Source: Aurantibacter sp034110465
GTDB lineage: Bacteria > Bacteroidota > Bacteroidia > Flavobacteriales > Flavobacteriaceae
Assembly (NCBI GenBank): GCA_034110465.1
Contig: JAWUZD010000006.1
Coordinates: 127,834-191,833 of the forward strand
DNA: 64,000 nucleotides
Direction of reading: 5' to 3'
Shown: positions 33,272 through 41,721 of the stretch, one piece after another
How the letters are laid out: each line of letters begins with the position of its first letter
Position numbering within the stretch: the stretch's first letter is position 1
Notes under the pieces: model-generated
The model's database searches: none
What the model was told of the DNA's origin: nothing
Seen by the model: the letters and a program-made list of their open reading frames with translations, nothing else
Made by a program: the position numbers and the translations under genes

Positions 33272-34324
33272 ATGTTTTCAAAAAAACACATTTTAAATAA
33301 AATTGCACAAATAGTACTTCACATAGTATTTTGGAGTGTTGTACTTTTATTTTTTATGTACTTCTTTGGTTTTGAAAGTGAGGATTCTGATTATATCCTG
33401 ACCTATTCACTTTTTTTAATGCCAATTACAATTGCAACAACCTACATATCAATCTATAAATTAATTCCAGATTATTTAATTACTAAACAGTATGCTCGTT
33501 TTGGGGTCTACACGTTTTATACTCTTGTAATTTCGGGATATCTAATTATACTTTCTATCTTTTTTGGACTTATTTTTCTATCTAGTTTTGAGTATAAAGA
33601 AATGCCACCAATTAGCCGAAACATCTTTTTTGTTATGCTTGCCGTTTATTCTATTGTTATTGTAGTTAGCGCTTTTAAGCTATTAAAATTAAATTTAAAA
33701 CATACCGAAGAAACTAAGCGTTTAGAAAACAAGATTCTAGAAACGCAGTTAAAGTTAAAAGAACAAGAACTTAATTATCTAAAAATGCAAATTCATCCGC
33801 ATTTCTTGTTTAATACCTTAAATACATTATATGGTTTTTCGCTTAAAAAGGCCGATGAAACACCAGAAATGATATTAAAACTATCTAATCTATTAGATTA
33901 TTTATTATATCAAGTAGATAAACCTTTTGTTCTTTTAAGTGAAGAAATTAATCATATAAACGATTATATTACTTTAGAGAATATGCGTTTTAATAACCGC
34001 TTACGTGTTACATTTAATTATGATAATTGTTTAGAAAACACCTCTATTTCTCCAATGCTATTAATTCCTTTTGTAGAAAATAGTTTCAAACATGGTTATT
34101 TAAACAATGGTATTTTAGAAATTACTATTTCATTATCAAGCACCAAAGAATCTATTATTTTTTCTATAGAAAATACCAATTCTAAGAAAGAAATAACTAA
34201 TAAAGGCATTGGATTAATAAACATAAAAAAACGATTAGAACTTTTATACAAAGACCATTACAGCTTAGATATAGTCGAAAACAATTCCACTTTTAAAGTG
34301 AATTTAGATCTAAAATTGAAGTAA
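33272..34324 (+). CDS. LytS-type sensor histidine kinase
   Basis: This 350-residue membrane histidine kinase of the His_kinase (LytS/YehU) group has four transmembrane helices (about residues 12-32, 42-62, 78-104 and 117-138), a coiled coil at about 143-172, and the phosphoacceptor block QIHPHFLFNTLNTLYG with His177 as likely site. The ATP-binding domain follows with LIPFVENSFKHG and GIGLINIKKRL. The next gene, a LytTR regulator, begins at the next base after the TAA, so the two form a standard two-component operon. The signal is unknown; such kinases sense membrane or cell-surface changes. Confidence 0.92.
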   Translation: MFSKKHILNKIAQIVLHIVFWSVVLLFFMYFFGFESEDSDYILTYSLFLMPITIATTYISIYKLIPDYLITKQYARFGVYTFYTLVISGYLIILSIFFGLIFLSSFEYKEMPPISRNIFFVMLAVYSIVIVVSAFKLLKLNLKHTEETKRLENKILETQLKLKEQELNYLKMQIHPHFLFNTLNTLYGFSLKKADETPEMILKLSNLLDYLLYQVDKPFVLLSEEINHINDYITLENMRFNNRLRVTFNYDNCLENTSISPMLLIPFVENSFKHGYLNNGILEITISLSSTKESIIFSIENTNSKKEITNKGIGLINIKKRLELLYKDHYSLDIVENNSTFKVNLDLKLK

Positions 34325-35041
34325 ATGATCACTCAGCAAAACATATCGTGCCTAATTGTAGATGATGAAGCTATTGCAAGAGAAATTATTGCAACACACA
34401 TTTCTAAATTAGATAATATTACAGTGGTTGCCAGTTGTAGTCACGCTATGGAAGCGCTAAACGTGATTAGAAATCATGATATTGACTTGATTTTTTTGGA
34501 TATTAATATGCCTGAAATTTCGGGGATTTCGTTGGCTAAATCCATTCCAAAACACATTAAAATAATTTTTACCACAGCTTATAGAGAATACGCAATAGAA
34601 GGTTTTGAGTTACAAGCAGTAGATTATTTATTAAAACCGATTTCTTTTGAGCGTTTATTAAAGTCGGTGAACACGTATTTTGATATTCATTATAAAACAA
34701 ATAACACAACTGTTATTAAGGAAGAGAATAATCCCTTTATGTTTGTGCGTTCGGATAGAAAAATGATTAAAATTGACTTTAATGCAATTTATTATATTGA
34801 AAGTTACAGCGATTATATTAAAATTCACCTCAACAACGAAACTGTAGTCACCAGAGAAACCATTAGTGCAATTGAAGCTAAATTACCTGTATCTCAGTTT
34901 TTGAGAATACACAGGTCTTTTATTGTTTCTATTCCAAAAATAGACAGTTTTACCAACGAATATATTTCGATTAACAAAAACGATTTAACCATTAGCCGAA
35001 GCTATAAAAAAGAAGTTTTAAAACAATTGGAACAGTTTTAA
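34325..35041 (+). CDS. LytTR-type response regulator
   Basis: This 238-residue response regulator has an N-terminal receiver domain with the acidic pair in LIVDDEAI, phosphoacceptor Asp59 in LIFLDINMP, and Lys in YLLKPISF. The C-terminal LytTR DNA-binding domain (about residues 135-236) includes YIESYSDYIKIHL and FLRIHRSFIVSI. It follows the kinase gene without any gap. Candidate targets are its own operon and the divergent ExbB-like gene. Confidence 0.93.
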   Translation: MITQQNISCLIVDDEAIAREIIATHISKLDNITVVASCSHAMEALNVIRNHDIDLIFLDINMPEISGISLAKSIPKHIKIIFTTAYREYAIEGFELQAVDYLLKPISFERLLKSVNTYFDIHYKTNNTTVIKEENNPFMFVRSDRKMIKIDFNAIYYIESYSDYIKIHLNNETVVTRETISAIEAKLPVSQFLRIHRSFIVSIPKIDSFTNEYISINKNDLTISRSYKKEVLKQLEQF

Positions 35042-35051
35042 ATTACTACAA

Positions 35052-35459
35052 CTACTTCCTTGTCAAATACGTTTCAATAGTACTTAAATGCACGTTTAAA
35101 GCTTTTGTAGATATTTGAATTTCCTTTATTAAAATAGCTAAAGAAATAATTAATAAAATTAATCCTATACCAAAACACCAAGCGGCAGTTGCTATAAAGT
35201 CAACATAGATTAAAAACATGGTTAATACACAAAACAATAAACTTGTTATTCCAAAAATTTGCATCCAACATGTTAAGTTTAAACGCTGTTTTATATTCTT
35301 AATCTGAAATATTAAAGATTTGTCTTTACTTTCTAAGTATTTATCTCTTAAACCTCTTACAATTGCAGCATAAGCTAAAAATCTATTGGTATAAGCCAAC
35401 ATAATTAAAGATATTTCCGAAAATAATAAGGCTGGTGTTGTAAGCGTTAATTGTTCCAT
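35052..35459 (-). CDS. DUF2721 membrane protein
   Basis: This 135-residue DUF2721 protein opens with TTPALLFSEISLIMLAYTNRF, has a basic cytoplasmic loop with LRDKYLESKDKSL, and then two adjacent transmembrane helices at about residues 65-87 and 90-112. The function is unknown. The gene converges on the LytTR regulator with only ten bases between the stops. Confidence 0.85.
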   Translation of the reverse strand: MEQLTLTTPALLFSEISLIMLAYTNRFLAYAAIVRGLRDKYLESKDKSLIFQIKNIKQRLNLTCWMQIFGITSLLFCVLTMFLIYVDFIATAAWCFGIGLILLIISLAILIKEIQISTKALNVHLSTIETYLTRK

Positions 35460-35473
35460 GTTACAAAAATAAA

Positions 35474-35501
35474 AAAAGCGAACTCAAATGAGTTCGCTTT
35501 T
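35474..35501 (-). terminator. Intrinsic terminator after lpdA
   Basis: AAAAGCGAACTCA (35474-35486) pairs with TGAGTTCGCTTTT (35489-35501). It ends the lipoamide dehydrogenase gene on the minus strand and lies just upstream of the DUF2721 gene. Confidence 0.85.
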
Positions 35502-35525
35502 AGATATATAATACTTCCAGTTATA

Positions 35526-36926
35526 TTACACGTGTAAAGCTCTATCTTCAGTTGCAGCTAAAGCCGCTTCTTTTACAGCTTCAGCAAAAGTTGGATGTGC
35601 GTGAGACATTCTAGAAATATCTTCTGCAGATGCTTTGTATTCCATTGCAACAACAGCTTCTGCAATTAAATCGGCACATCTAGCACCAATCATATGTACA
35701 CCTAAAACTTCGTCGGTTGTTTTGTCTGCTAATATTTTAACAAATCCATCTATATCTCCACTTGCTCTTGCTCTACCTAAAGCTCTAAATGGAAACTGAC
35801 CAACTTTATACTCTACATTATCTGCTTTTAATTCCTCTTCTGTTTTACCAACAGCAGCCACTTCTGGCCAAGTATAAACCACACCAGGAATTAAATTATA
35901 ATCTATATGCGGTTTTTGACCTGCCATAGTCTCGGCAACAAAAACACCTTCTTCTTCCGCTTTATGAGCTAACATTGCTCCTTTAATAACATCTCCAATA
36001 GCGTAAATGTTAGAAGCACTTGTTTGTAAATGATCGTTGACATCTATTTGTCCGCGTTCGTTAATTTTAACTCCAGCAGCTTCAGCATTTAAACCATCTG
36101 TGTAAGGTCTTCTTCCAACAGAAACTAAACAGTAATCACCTTTAATAATTACTTCTTCGCCTTTTTTATTATCTGCTTTCACGACAACTTCATCGCCAAC
36201 ACGTTCTACAGATTTCACTTTGTGAGACAAGTTCATTGTGCATTTAGCTTTCTTAAAAACTTTGTTAAGTTCTTTAGATAAACCAGCATCCATTGTTGGA
36301 ATAATACGATCCATATATTCTACAACAGTAACTTCAGAACCTAAACGTCTGTATACTTGTCCTAATTCTAAACCAATAACTCCTCCACCAATAATAACTA
36401 AATGTTTAGGGATTTCTTTAAGTTTTAAAGCTTCGGTAGATGTTATAACGCGTTCTTTATCTAATTTTATAAAAGGCAATGTAGAAGGCTTAGAACCTGT
36501 AGCTATAATAATTTTTTTAGCTTCTATTTCTATTGTTTCTTCTCCTTTAATCGTAATATGAGTAGCATCTTTAAAAGAACCTAAACCATTATAAACAGTA
36601 ATGTTATTTTTCTTCATTAAGAAGTCAATTCCACCAGTAGTCTGATCTACAACTGCTTGCTTACGACCAATCATTTTTTCAAGATTCACTTTAATATCTC
36701 CAGGAATTTCTATTCCGTGGTCTGCAAAATGTTTAGTAGCTTCTTCAAAATGATGAGAAGAACTTAATAATGCTTTACTAGGAATACAACCAACGTTTAA
36801 ACACGTACCACCAAGTGTGCTGTATTTTTCTATTATGGTAGTTTTCATTCCTAATTGTGCACAACGAATAGCTGCAACATATCCTCCTGGTCCTGAGCCA
36901 ATAATGGCAACATCATATGAATTCAT
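35526..36926 (-). CDS. lpdA: Dihydrolipoyl dehydrogenase
   Basis: This 466-residue FAD/NAD enzyme (E3 of pyruvate, 2-oxoglutarate, branched-chain and glycine complexes) reoxidises dihydrolipoamide with NAD. The FAD motif is GSGPGG near residue 11, the redox disulfide is GGTCLNVGC (Cys42 and Cys47), the NAD motif is GGGVIGLELG, and the catalytic HAHPTFAEA with its His-Glu pair lies near the C-terminus. The length is normal. It stands alone, away from E1/E2 genes, as often in Bacteroidota. Confidence 0.96.
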   Translation of the reverse strand: MNSYDVAIIGSGPGGYVAAIRCAQLGMKTTIIEKYSTLGGTCLNVGCIPSKALLSSSHHFEEATKHFADHGIEIPGDIKVNLEKMIGRKQAVVDQTTGGIDFLMKKNNITVYNGLGSFKDATHITIKGEETIEIEAKKIIIATGSKPSTLPFIKLDKERVITSTEALKLKEIPKHLVIIGGGVIGLELGQVYRRLGSEVTVVEYMDRIIPTMDAGLSKELNKVFKKAKCTMNLSHKVKSVERVGDEVVVKADNKKGEEVIIKGDYCLVSVGRRPYTDGLNAEAAGVKINERGQIDVNDHLQTSASNIYAIGDVIKGAMLAHKAEEEGVFVAETMAGQKPHIDYNLIPGVVYTWPEVAAVGKTEEELKADNVEYKVGQFPFRALGRARASGDIDGFVKILADKTTDEVLGVHMIGARCADLIAEAVVAMEYKASAEDISRMSHAHPTFAEAVKEAALAATEDRALHV

Positions 36927-37007
36927 AAAATTATTTTTTGTTGAATTTTTAAAACGATTACAAAAATACGATTTTGTAATTTATTAGACGAAATAGATGA
37001 CTAAAAA

Positions 37008-37469
37008 TTAATCTACATTTATTACGTGAGATTGTTTGACCTCATTAATTACAAACATACTATGTGTACTAGCAATATGGTTTATTGTCGTTAATTTTTC
37101 TACCATAAAAGTTCTAAAGGCTTTCATATCTTTTACAATTACTTTAATTAAGTAATCATAATCTCCACTAATATGGTAACATTCTAAAACTTCTGGCAAT
37201 AAAGCAACTTCTTTTTCAAATCTAACCACATATTCCTGAGTGTGTTGAATTAATTTTACGTGACAAAATGTTACAAAATTTTTCTGAACTAATTCTTTAG
37301 AAACTAATGCTACATAATTTGTTATAATCCCTTGATTTTCTAATTTTTTAATTCGCTCATATACCGCAGTTACGGATAAGTTTAATTGGTTGGAAAGCGC
37401 TTTTGTAGTTTGTTTACTGTCAGTTTGTATTAACTGTAATAATTTTTTATCTATAGAATCTAAAGCCAT
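37008..37469 (-). CDS. Lrp/AsnC-family regulator
   Basis: This 153-residue Lrp/AsnC regulator has an N-terminal helix-turn-helix (LLQLIQTDSKQTTKALSNQL, TAVYERIKKLENQGII) and a C-terminal RAM effector domain with VLECYHISGDYDYLIKV. Such proteins respond to amino acids. It diverges from an operon that encodes a flavoprotein, a PLP-dependent sulfur amino acid enzyme and an OsmC-like protein, so those are its likely targets and methionine or cysteine a possible ligand (inference). Confidence 0.92.
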   Translation of the reverse strand: MALDSIDKKLLQLIQTDSKQTTKALSNQLNLSVTAVYERIKKLENQGIITNYVALVSKELVQKNFVTFCHVKLIQHTQEYVVRFEKEVALLPEVLECYHISGDYDYLIKVIVKDMKAFRTFMVEKLTTINHIASTHSMFVINEVKQSHVINVD

Positions 37470-37545
37470 AAACTAGATTGTTTTTAATATAGTTTTTAAT
37501 TAGAACAACAATATCCGAAATTAAACCCATAAATTACAATAAAAA

Positions 37546-37560
37546 TAGATTTTTTATCTA
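37546..37560. promoter_or_regulatory. Short palindrome in the Lrp control region
   Basis: TAGAT-TTTTT-ATCTA is a 5-5-5 inverted repeat in the 128-bp (155 bp to the flavoprotein ATG) divergent gap. Its AT-rich, 15-bp form fits an Lrp/AsnC half-site palindrome, but the match is weak. Confidence 0.35.
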
Positions 37561-37624
37561 ATTACAAACAAACTGATTGATTTAAAATCTAAAATAGTTG
37601 AAATTTGTAAAGCAAATAAAAGCT

Positions 37625-38665
37625 ATGAAAGAATTTATAATAATTGGTGCAGGACAAGCTGGCTTATCTATGGCTTATTACTTAAATCAATTAAACAAAG
37701 ATTACCTAATTATAGATGCTAATGATGTAATTGGAAAACCTTGGTTAAAACGCTGGGATTCTCTTAAATTATTTACACCATCGGAATATAATAATTTACC
37801 TGGACTTAATTTTCCTCATAAAAAAGGATATTATGCGAATAAATACGAAGTTACTGAATATTTAAAAACTTATGTCGAAACCTTTAAGATACCAATAGAA
37901 TTTAATCAAAAAGTGAATTCGCTTGAAAAAAAAGAGAATTATTTTATTGTAAAAAGTGATGATAAAACCTACCAAGCAAAAAATGTTGTTATTGCTACTG
38001 GACCGTTCCATACACCATTTACGCCTTTATGCCATAAAAAAATAGATCCTTCTATTACCCAAATTCATAGTGAGTTCTACAAAAATCCTAATCAGCTTCA
38101 AGATGGAGACACATTAGTTGTTGGCGCTGGAGATTCTGGTGTACAAATTTTAGAAGAAATATCTAATACCAATAGAAATATATTCTTTTCAGGAAAAACT
38201 AACATATCATCTTTACCTCAAGAATTTTTAGGTAAAACTCTTTGGTGGTGGTTTAGTAAAATTGGTTTTTTATCTGTTAATAAGTATTCATTTATAGGAA
38301 AAAAAATAAGCAAAGGATTACAGCCTGTAATTGGCACAGATGTTAAGGCGTTATTTAAAAAGCCAAATATAACCTGTGTTGGAAGAACTTTAGATGCTAA
38401 CGAAAAAGAGTTAGTATTTGAAAAAGATAAAATAAGTACCATAAAAAATATTGTTTGGGCTACAGGTTTTAAACCCAACTTTAATTGGATTAAAGATATA
38501 GAATTAGACGAAAATCATTACCCTGAAAACCATAGAGGAATTAGCACCACAAAAGGGCTTTATTATTTAGGGCTGCCTTGGTTATACACTAGAGGTTCTG
38601 CTACTTTAGGTGGTGTAAAAAAAGATGCAAAATATTTACATGATTATATAAAAAAAACAAGCTAA
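37625..38665 (+). CDS. FAD/NADPH-dependent monooxygenase-like flavoprotein
   Basis: This flavoprotein has 346 residues from ATG 37625; the upstream TTG extension lacks the family start. Two dinucleotide motifs are present, GAGQAGLS (FAD, residues 8-15) and VVGAGDSGVQI (NADPH, near 165-175), with NVVIATGPFHTPF and VWATGFKPNFNW as linking motifs. The fold is that of CzcO/FMO-type monooxygenases, which oxygenate N, S or ketone substrates. It is the first gene of an operon with a PLP sulfur enzyme and an OsmC-like protein, so a sulfur compound such as a thiol or thioether is a fair guess. Confidence 0.82.
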   Translation: MKEFIIIGAGQAGLSMAYYLNQLNKDYLIIDANDVIGKPWLKRWDSLKLFTPSEYNNLPGLNFPHKKGYYANKYEVTEYLKTYVETFKIPIEFNQKVNSLEKKENYFIVKSDDKTYQAKNVVIATGPFHTPFTPLCHKKIDPSITQIHSEFYKNPNQLQDGDTLVVGAGDSGVQILEEISNTNRNIFFSGKTNISSLPQEFLGKTLWWWFSKIGFLSVNKYSFIGKKISKGLQPVIGTDVKALFKKPNITCVGRTLDANEKELVFEKDKISTIKNIVWATGFKPNFNWIKDIELDENHYPENHRGISTTKGLYYLGLPWLYTRGSATLGGVKKDAKYLHDYIKKTS

Positions 38666-38678
38666 ACACGCTTAATGA

Positions 38679-39968
38679 ATGAAAAACAATTTTGATAACA
38701 TAGAAAACAAGAGAAAAGACGGTTCTGTTTGGTTTAACGATTTAACCAGAAAGAGAACAAATGGTCCTACTTTTAAAGATCATCGGTATACTGAGTATTC
38801 TGATGAAACAAAATCGGTACACTCTGGACAATATGACGATCCAAGTACAGGTGCTTTAGGCACACCTATTTTTCAATGTTCAACATTTTATCTTAACGAA
38901 TCTTCTTATAAAGCTATTGAAGAAGGACGTGGAAGAGACGAAATGATCTATACCAGATATGGCAATCCATCGCAATGGAGTGTTCAAGAAAAATTATCTG
39001 CTTTAGAAAATTCCGAAAGTAGCATTGTCTTTTCTTCTGGAATGGCAGCTATTTCTTCTGCTATATTGGCTATGATAGATAAAGGCAGTCATATTGTGTC
39101 TTCAAGAGATATTTATGGCGGAACTTATAATTTTTTATACGAAGATTTAGACAAGTTTGGTATGTCTGTAACCTTTACTTCTCCTACTAATATTAAAGAG
39201 ATTGAAGCTGCAATTCAAGACGATACCAAATTATTATATTTTGAAGCGCTAACAAATCCGCTTTTAAAAATAACACCAATTGAAGATCTAGTTTTATTAG
39301 CAAAAAAACACAATTTAAGACTAATAATAGATAATACTTTTTTAACGCCTTACAATGTAAAAATGTTAGATTTAGGTGTTGATTTAGTTGTGAACTCTGC
39401 TACGAAATACCTAAACGGACATTCTGATTTAATTGGCGGAACAGTATCTGGCTCTCGTAAATTAGTAGATAGAATTTGGCCGCAAATGCTTAAAAATGGC
39501 GGTTCTATGGATCCACATGCTTGTTTTATGTTAGAACGTAGTTTAAAAACATTTGCGTTACGAATGAAAACTCACAATTCTAATGCGTTAGAATTGGCTG
39601 AATATCTAGAAAATCACCCAAAAATTAAACAAGTTTATTATCCTGGGTTAAAATCGCATCCACAAAGTGAATTAGCAAAAAAACAACTAAAAGGACGAAA
39701 TTCTGGAATGATTAGTTTTGAAATTGAAGGTGGCGATAAAAAGTCTCACGAACTACTTCACGCTTTAAAAATACCAAAAGAAGCAACCAGTTTAGGTGGT
39801 GTAGAAAGTCTAATTTCTTTACCATATAATACATCTCAAGCTTCTTTAACCAAAGAACAACGTAAATCTATTGGTATAAATGATGGCTTAATTAGATTAT
39901 CGGTTGGAATTGAGGATATTAACGATATTATTTCAGATTTCAATCAAGCATTACATTCAATTTTTTAA
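38679..39968 (+). CDS. Cys/Met metabolism PLP-dependent enzyme
   Basis: This 429-residue fold-type I PLP enzyme of the gamma-family acts on sulfur amino acids. SSGMAAISSAIL (residues 119-130) holds the phosphate loop, IIDNTF near 216-221 the ring-stacking Asp, and NSATKYLNGHSDLIGG gives Schiff-base Lys243. The substrate loop reads YGGTY at 146-150, whereas methionine gamma-lyases usually have YGCTF/Y, so cystathionine or homocysteine chemistry is as likely as methionine cleavage. About 40 residues precede the usual family N-terminus (KSVHSGQYDD). It lies 13 bases after the flavoprotein gene and 12 before the OsmC-like gene. Confidence 0.88.
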   Translation: MKNNFDNIENKRKDGSVWFNDLTRKRTNGPTFKDHRYTEYSDETKSVHSGQYDDPSTGALGTPIFQCSTFYLNESSYKAIEEGRGRDEMIYTRYGNPSQWSVQEKLSALENSESSIVFSSGMAAISSAILAMIDKGSHIVSSRDIYGGTYNFLYEDLDKFGMSVTFTSPTNIKEIEAAIQDDTKLLYFEALTNPLLKITPIEDLVLLAKKHNLRLIIDNTFLTPYNVKMLDLGVDLVVNSATKYLNGHSDLIGGTVSGSRKLVDRIWPQMLKNGGSMDPHACFMLERSLKTFALRMKTHNSNALELAEYLENHPKIKQVYYPGLKSHPQSELAKKQLKGRNSGMISFEIEGGDKKSHELLHALKIPKEATSLGGVESLISLPYNTSQASLTKEQRKSIGINDGLIRLSVGIEDINDIISDFNQALHSIF

Positions 39969-39980
39969 AACTTTAAACAC

Positions 39981-40517
39981 ATGTTAAACAACATAAACAT
40001 ATCTGGATTAAGCGAATACGCTAACGAAGTAAAAGAAAACAACATACAAGGAAAGGCTTCTTATGGTGTTGAATTAAATTGGGAAAGTGGTACAAAAACC
40101 CGTGTAAAAACAAAAAATATGGTCTTAGGAGATCATAAATTAATACGCGATTTTAGTTTTATAATAGATGAACCTACACAATTATTAGGTGTTAATTGTG
40201 CTCCAAATCCAGCGGAATATATGTTAGGCGGATTAGCTGGTTGTATGGCTGTAACTTTTATGGCTGGTGCAACAGCAATGGATATTCAAATAAGTGAATT
40301 AAAGCTTGAAATTGATGGCGAATTGGATTTACAAGGTTTTTTAGGATTAAATCCAGACGTAAACCCAGGATTTCCAGAGTTGAAATTTATTTTTCACGTT
40401 AAAGGTTCTGGTAGTAAAGAGCAATACAAAAACTTAATGGATCGTGTTACAAAACACTCACCAAATTATAATACCTTTAAAAATGAAGTTAAAATGATTG
40501 GAGAATTAAACGCTTAA
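39981..40517 (+). CDS. OsmC-like protein
   Basis: This 178-residue OsmC/Ohr-fold protein has Cys73 in GVNCAPNPAEYMLGGLAGC and Cys88 at the end of that motif; Cys88 fits the first peroxidatic cysteine of OsmC. The second one, normally in a late CP(V/I)SN motif, is replaced by HSPNYNTF, so the classical hydroperoxidase disulfide cannot form unless Cys73 substitutes. Relatives with this pattern may bind or relay sulfur or thiol adducts. It closes the Lrp-controlled operon and is followed by a strong terminator. Confidence 0.85.
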   Translation: MLNNINISGLSEYANEVKENNIQGKASYGVELNWESGTKTRVKTKNMVLGDHKLIRDFSFIIDEPTQLLGVNCAPNPAEYMLGGLAGCMAVTFMAGATAMDIQISELKLEIDGELDLQGFLGLNPDVNPGFPELKFIFHVKGSGSKEQYKNLMDRVTKHSPNYNTFKNEVKMIGELNA

Positions 40518-40540
40518 TTCAACTATTATATTAAATATTA

Positions 40541-40574
40541 AAAAAGCGAATTAGTAGTTTCTAATTCGCTTTTT
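40541..40574. terminator. Intrinsic terminator, bidirectional
   Basis: AAAAAGCGAATTAG (40541-40554) pairs perfectly with CTAATTCGCTTTTT (40561-40574) around a six-base loop, between converging genes. Confidence 0.9.
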
Positions 40575-40611
40575 TATTTTTAAATTTTCTCATTTATTTT
40601 CTAAGCAGCAA

Positions 40612-41634
40612 TCAATTATTAAAAATACGTTTAGTTAACTGACCAATAAAACCATCCATTTTATCAGTTTCAGGTTTAAAAACTTTCATATTTAACCGGC
40701 TTTTATCTTTATATATTTTCAATTTGAATAAAGCAGAAGTTAAATCATCTGGATTTAAAAACGGATACCTTAAATCTAAATACTCATAATTATTTTCATC
40801 AACTTGAATTACATTATAATAATCATTACTAAACCAAGTTAAGACTTCTAAATCTGGAAACTTTTCTAAATCAATTATACGTTTTTTGGGGATTTTGTTC
40901 CAATTTGTAAATCGATTCGTTTTATCAAATAAAGAATAATAACCCACATAATAATCGGTTTCTGTTTCTGCTATAGCATACCATAAAAAATTATTTAAAA
41001 TAGTAGGCTGAGAGGAAAATCTACTAACTTCAATCTGCTTATCGTGTAATGTTTCTCTAAATAAATAGTCAATATATAATTTATTACAAACAGTAAATAA
41101 CATATATACAGAACTAATAATCAACCCGTAATGCAACCATTTTTTTCTGTTAATATGAGTTCGTTTGTATAACATTACAACAATTATACAAATCAGAAAA
41201 GGCAATGTGTAAAAAGGATCTGCAACCGCTATATTATTAAATGCCACTCTATAATTAGAAAAAGGCGCAAATAATTGTGTCCCATAAGGTGTAAAACAGT
41301 CTAAAATAGGATGTGTAAAAAGTGACAAAAAAAACAATAAAACCCAATCTTTTAACTCTGTTGAATTTACTCGTTTTCCAGAATTATATAATTTGTAAGT
41401 TATCCAACCAAAAGCTAAAGCTGCTAAAACCGAAAACAAAATAGAATGCATAAATCCTCTATGAAACAACATAGCATCAATTTCATTACCATAAAATAGA
41501 CTTCCAATAAAAACATCTAAATCTGGAATTGTGCCACCAATAGCACCAAAGAGCAATGCTTTATTTCCTATTTTATTTCCTAAAACGGCTTCTCCACAAG
41601 CTGCTCCAAGTATAATTTGAGTTAATGAATCCAT
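40612..41634 (-). CDS. Membrane-bound metal-dependent hydrolase (YdjM/YbcI family)
   Basis: This 340-residue protein is of the YdjM-type membrane hydrolase family (PF04307). The N-terminus MDSLTQIILGAACGEAVLG, GTIPDLDVF near residues 33-41 and FHRGFMHSILF near 57-67 supply the His/Asp metal ligands, with HPILDCFTPYGTQ near 112-124. About five transmembrane helices lie in the first 190 residues, and the last 150 form a soluble domain that is less conserved. Family members are membrane enzymes of unknown substrate. It diverges from the NhaC gene. Confidence 0.87.
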   Translation of the reverse strand: MDSLTQIILGAACGEAVLGNKIGNKALLFGAIGGTIPDLDVFIGSLFYGNEIDAMLFHRGFMHSILFSVLAALAFGWITYKLYNSGKRVNSTELKDWVLLFFLSLFTHPILDCFTPYGTQLFAPFSNYRVAFNNIAVADPFYTLPFLICIIVVMLYKRTHINRKKWLHYGLIISSVYMLFTVCNKLYIDYLFRETLHDKQIEVSRFSSQPTILNNFLWYAIAETETDYYVGYYSLFDKTNRFTNWNKIPKKRIIDLEKFPDLEVLTWFSNDYYNVIQVDENNYEYLDLRYPFLNPDDLTSALFKLKIYKDKSRLNMKVFKPETDKMDGFIGQLTKRIFNN

Positions 41635-41721
41635 AATTAAAAGCTAAGTTACTACTATAGGTTTCTTATTTGCATAACTTCTTCAAAAATCGTAACATTA
41701 CATTCCTTAAATAAAAAATAA

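Noticed and set aside
37598..37624. Upstream TTG start for the flavoprotein
   Set aside because: The ATG at 37625 lies immediately before the FAD-binding beta strand, as the family requires.
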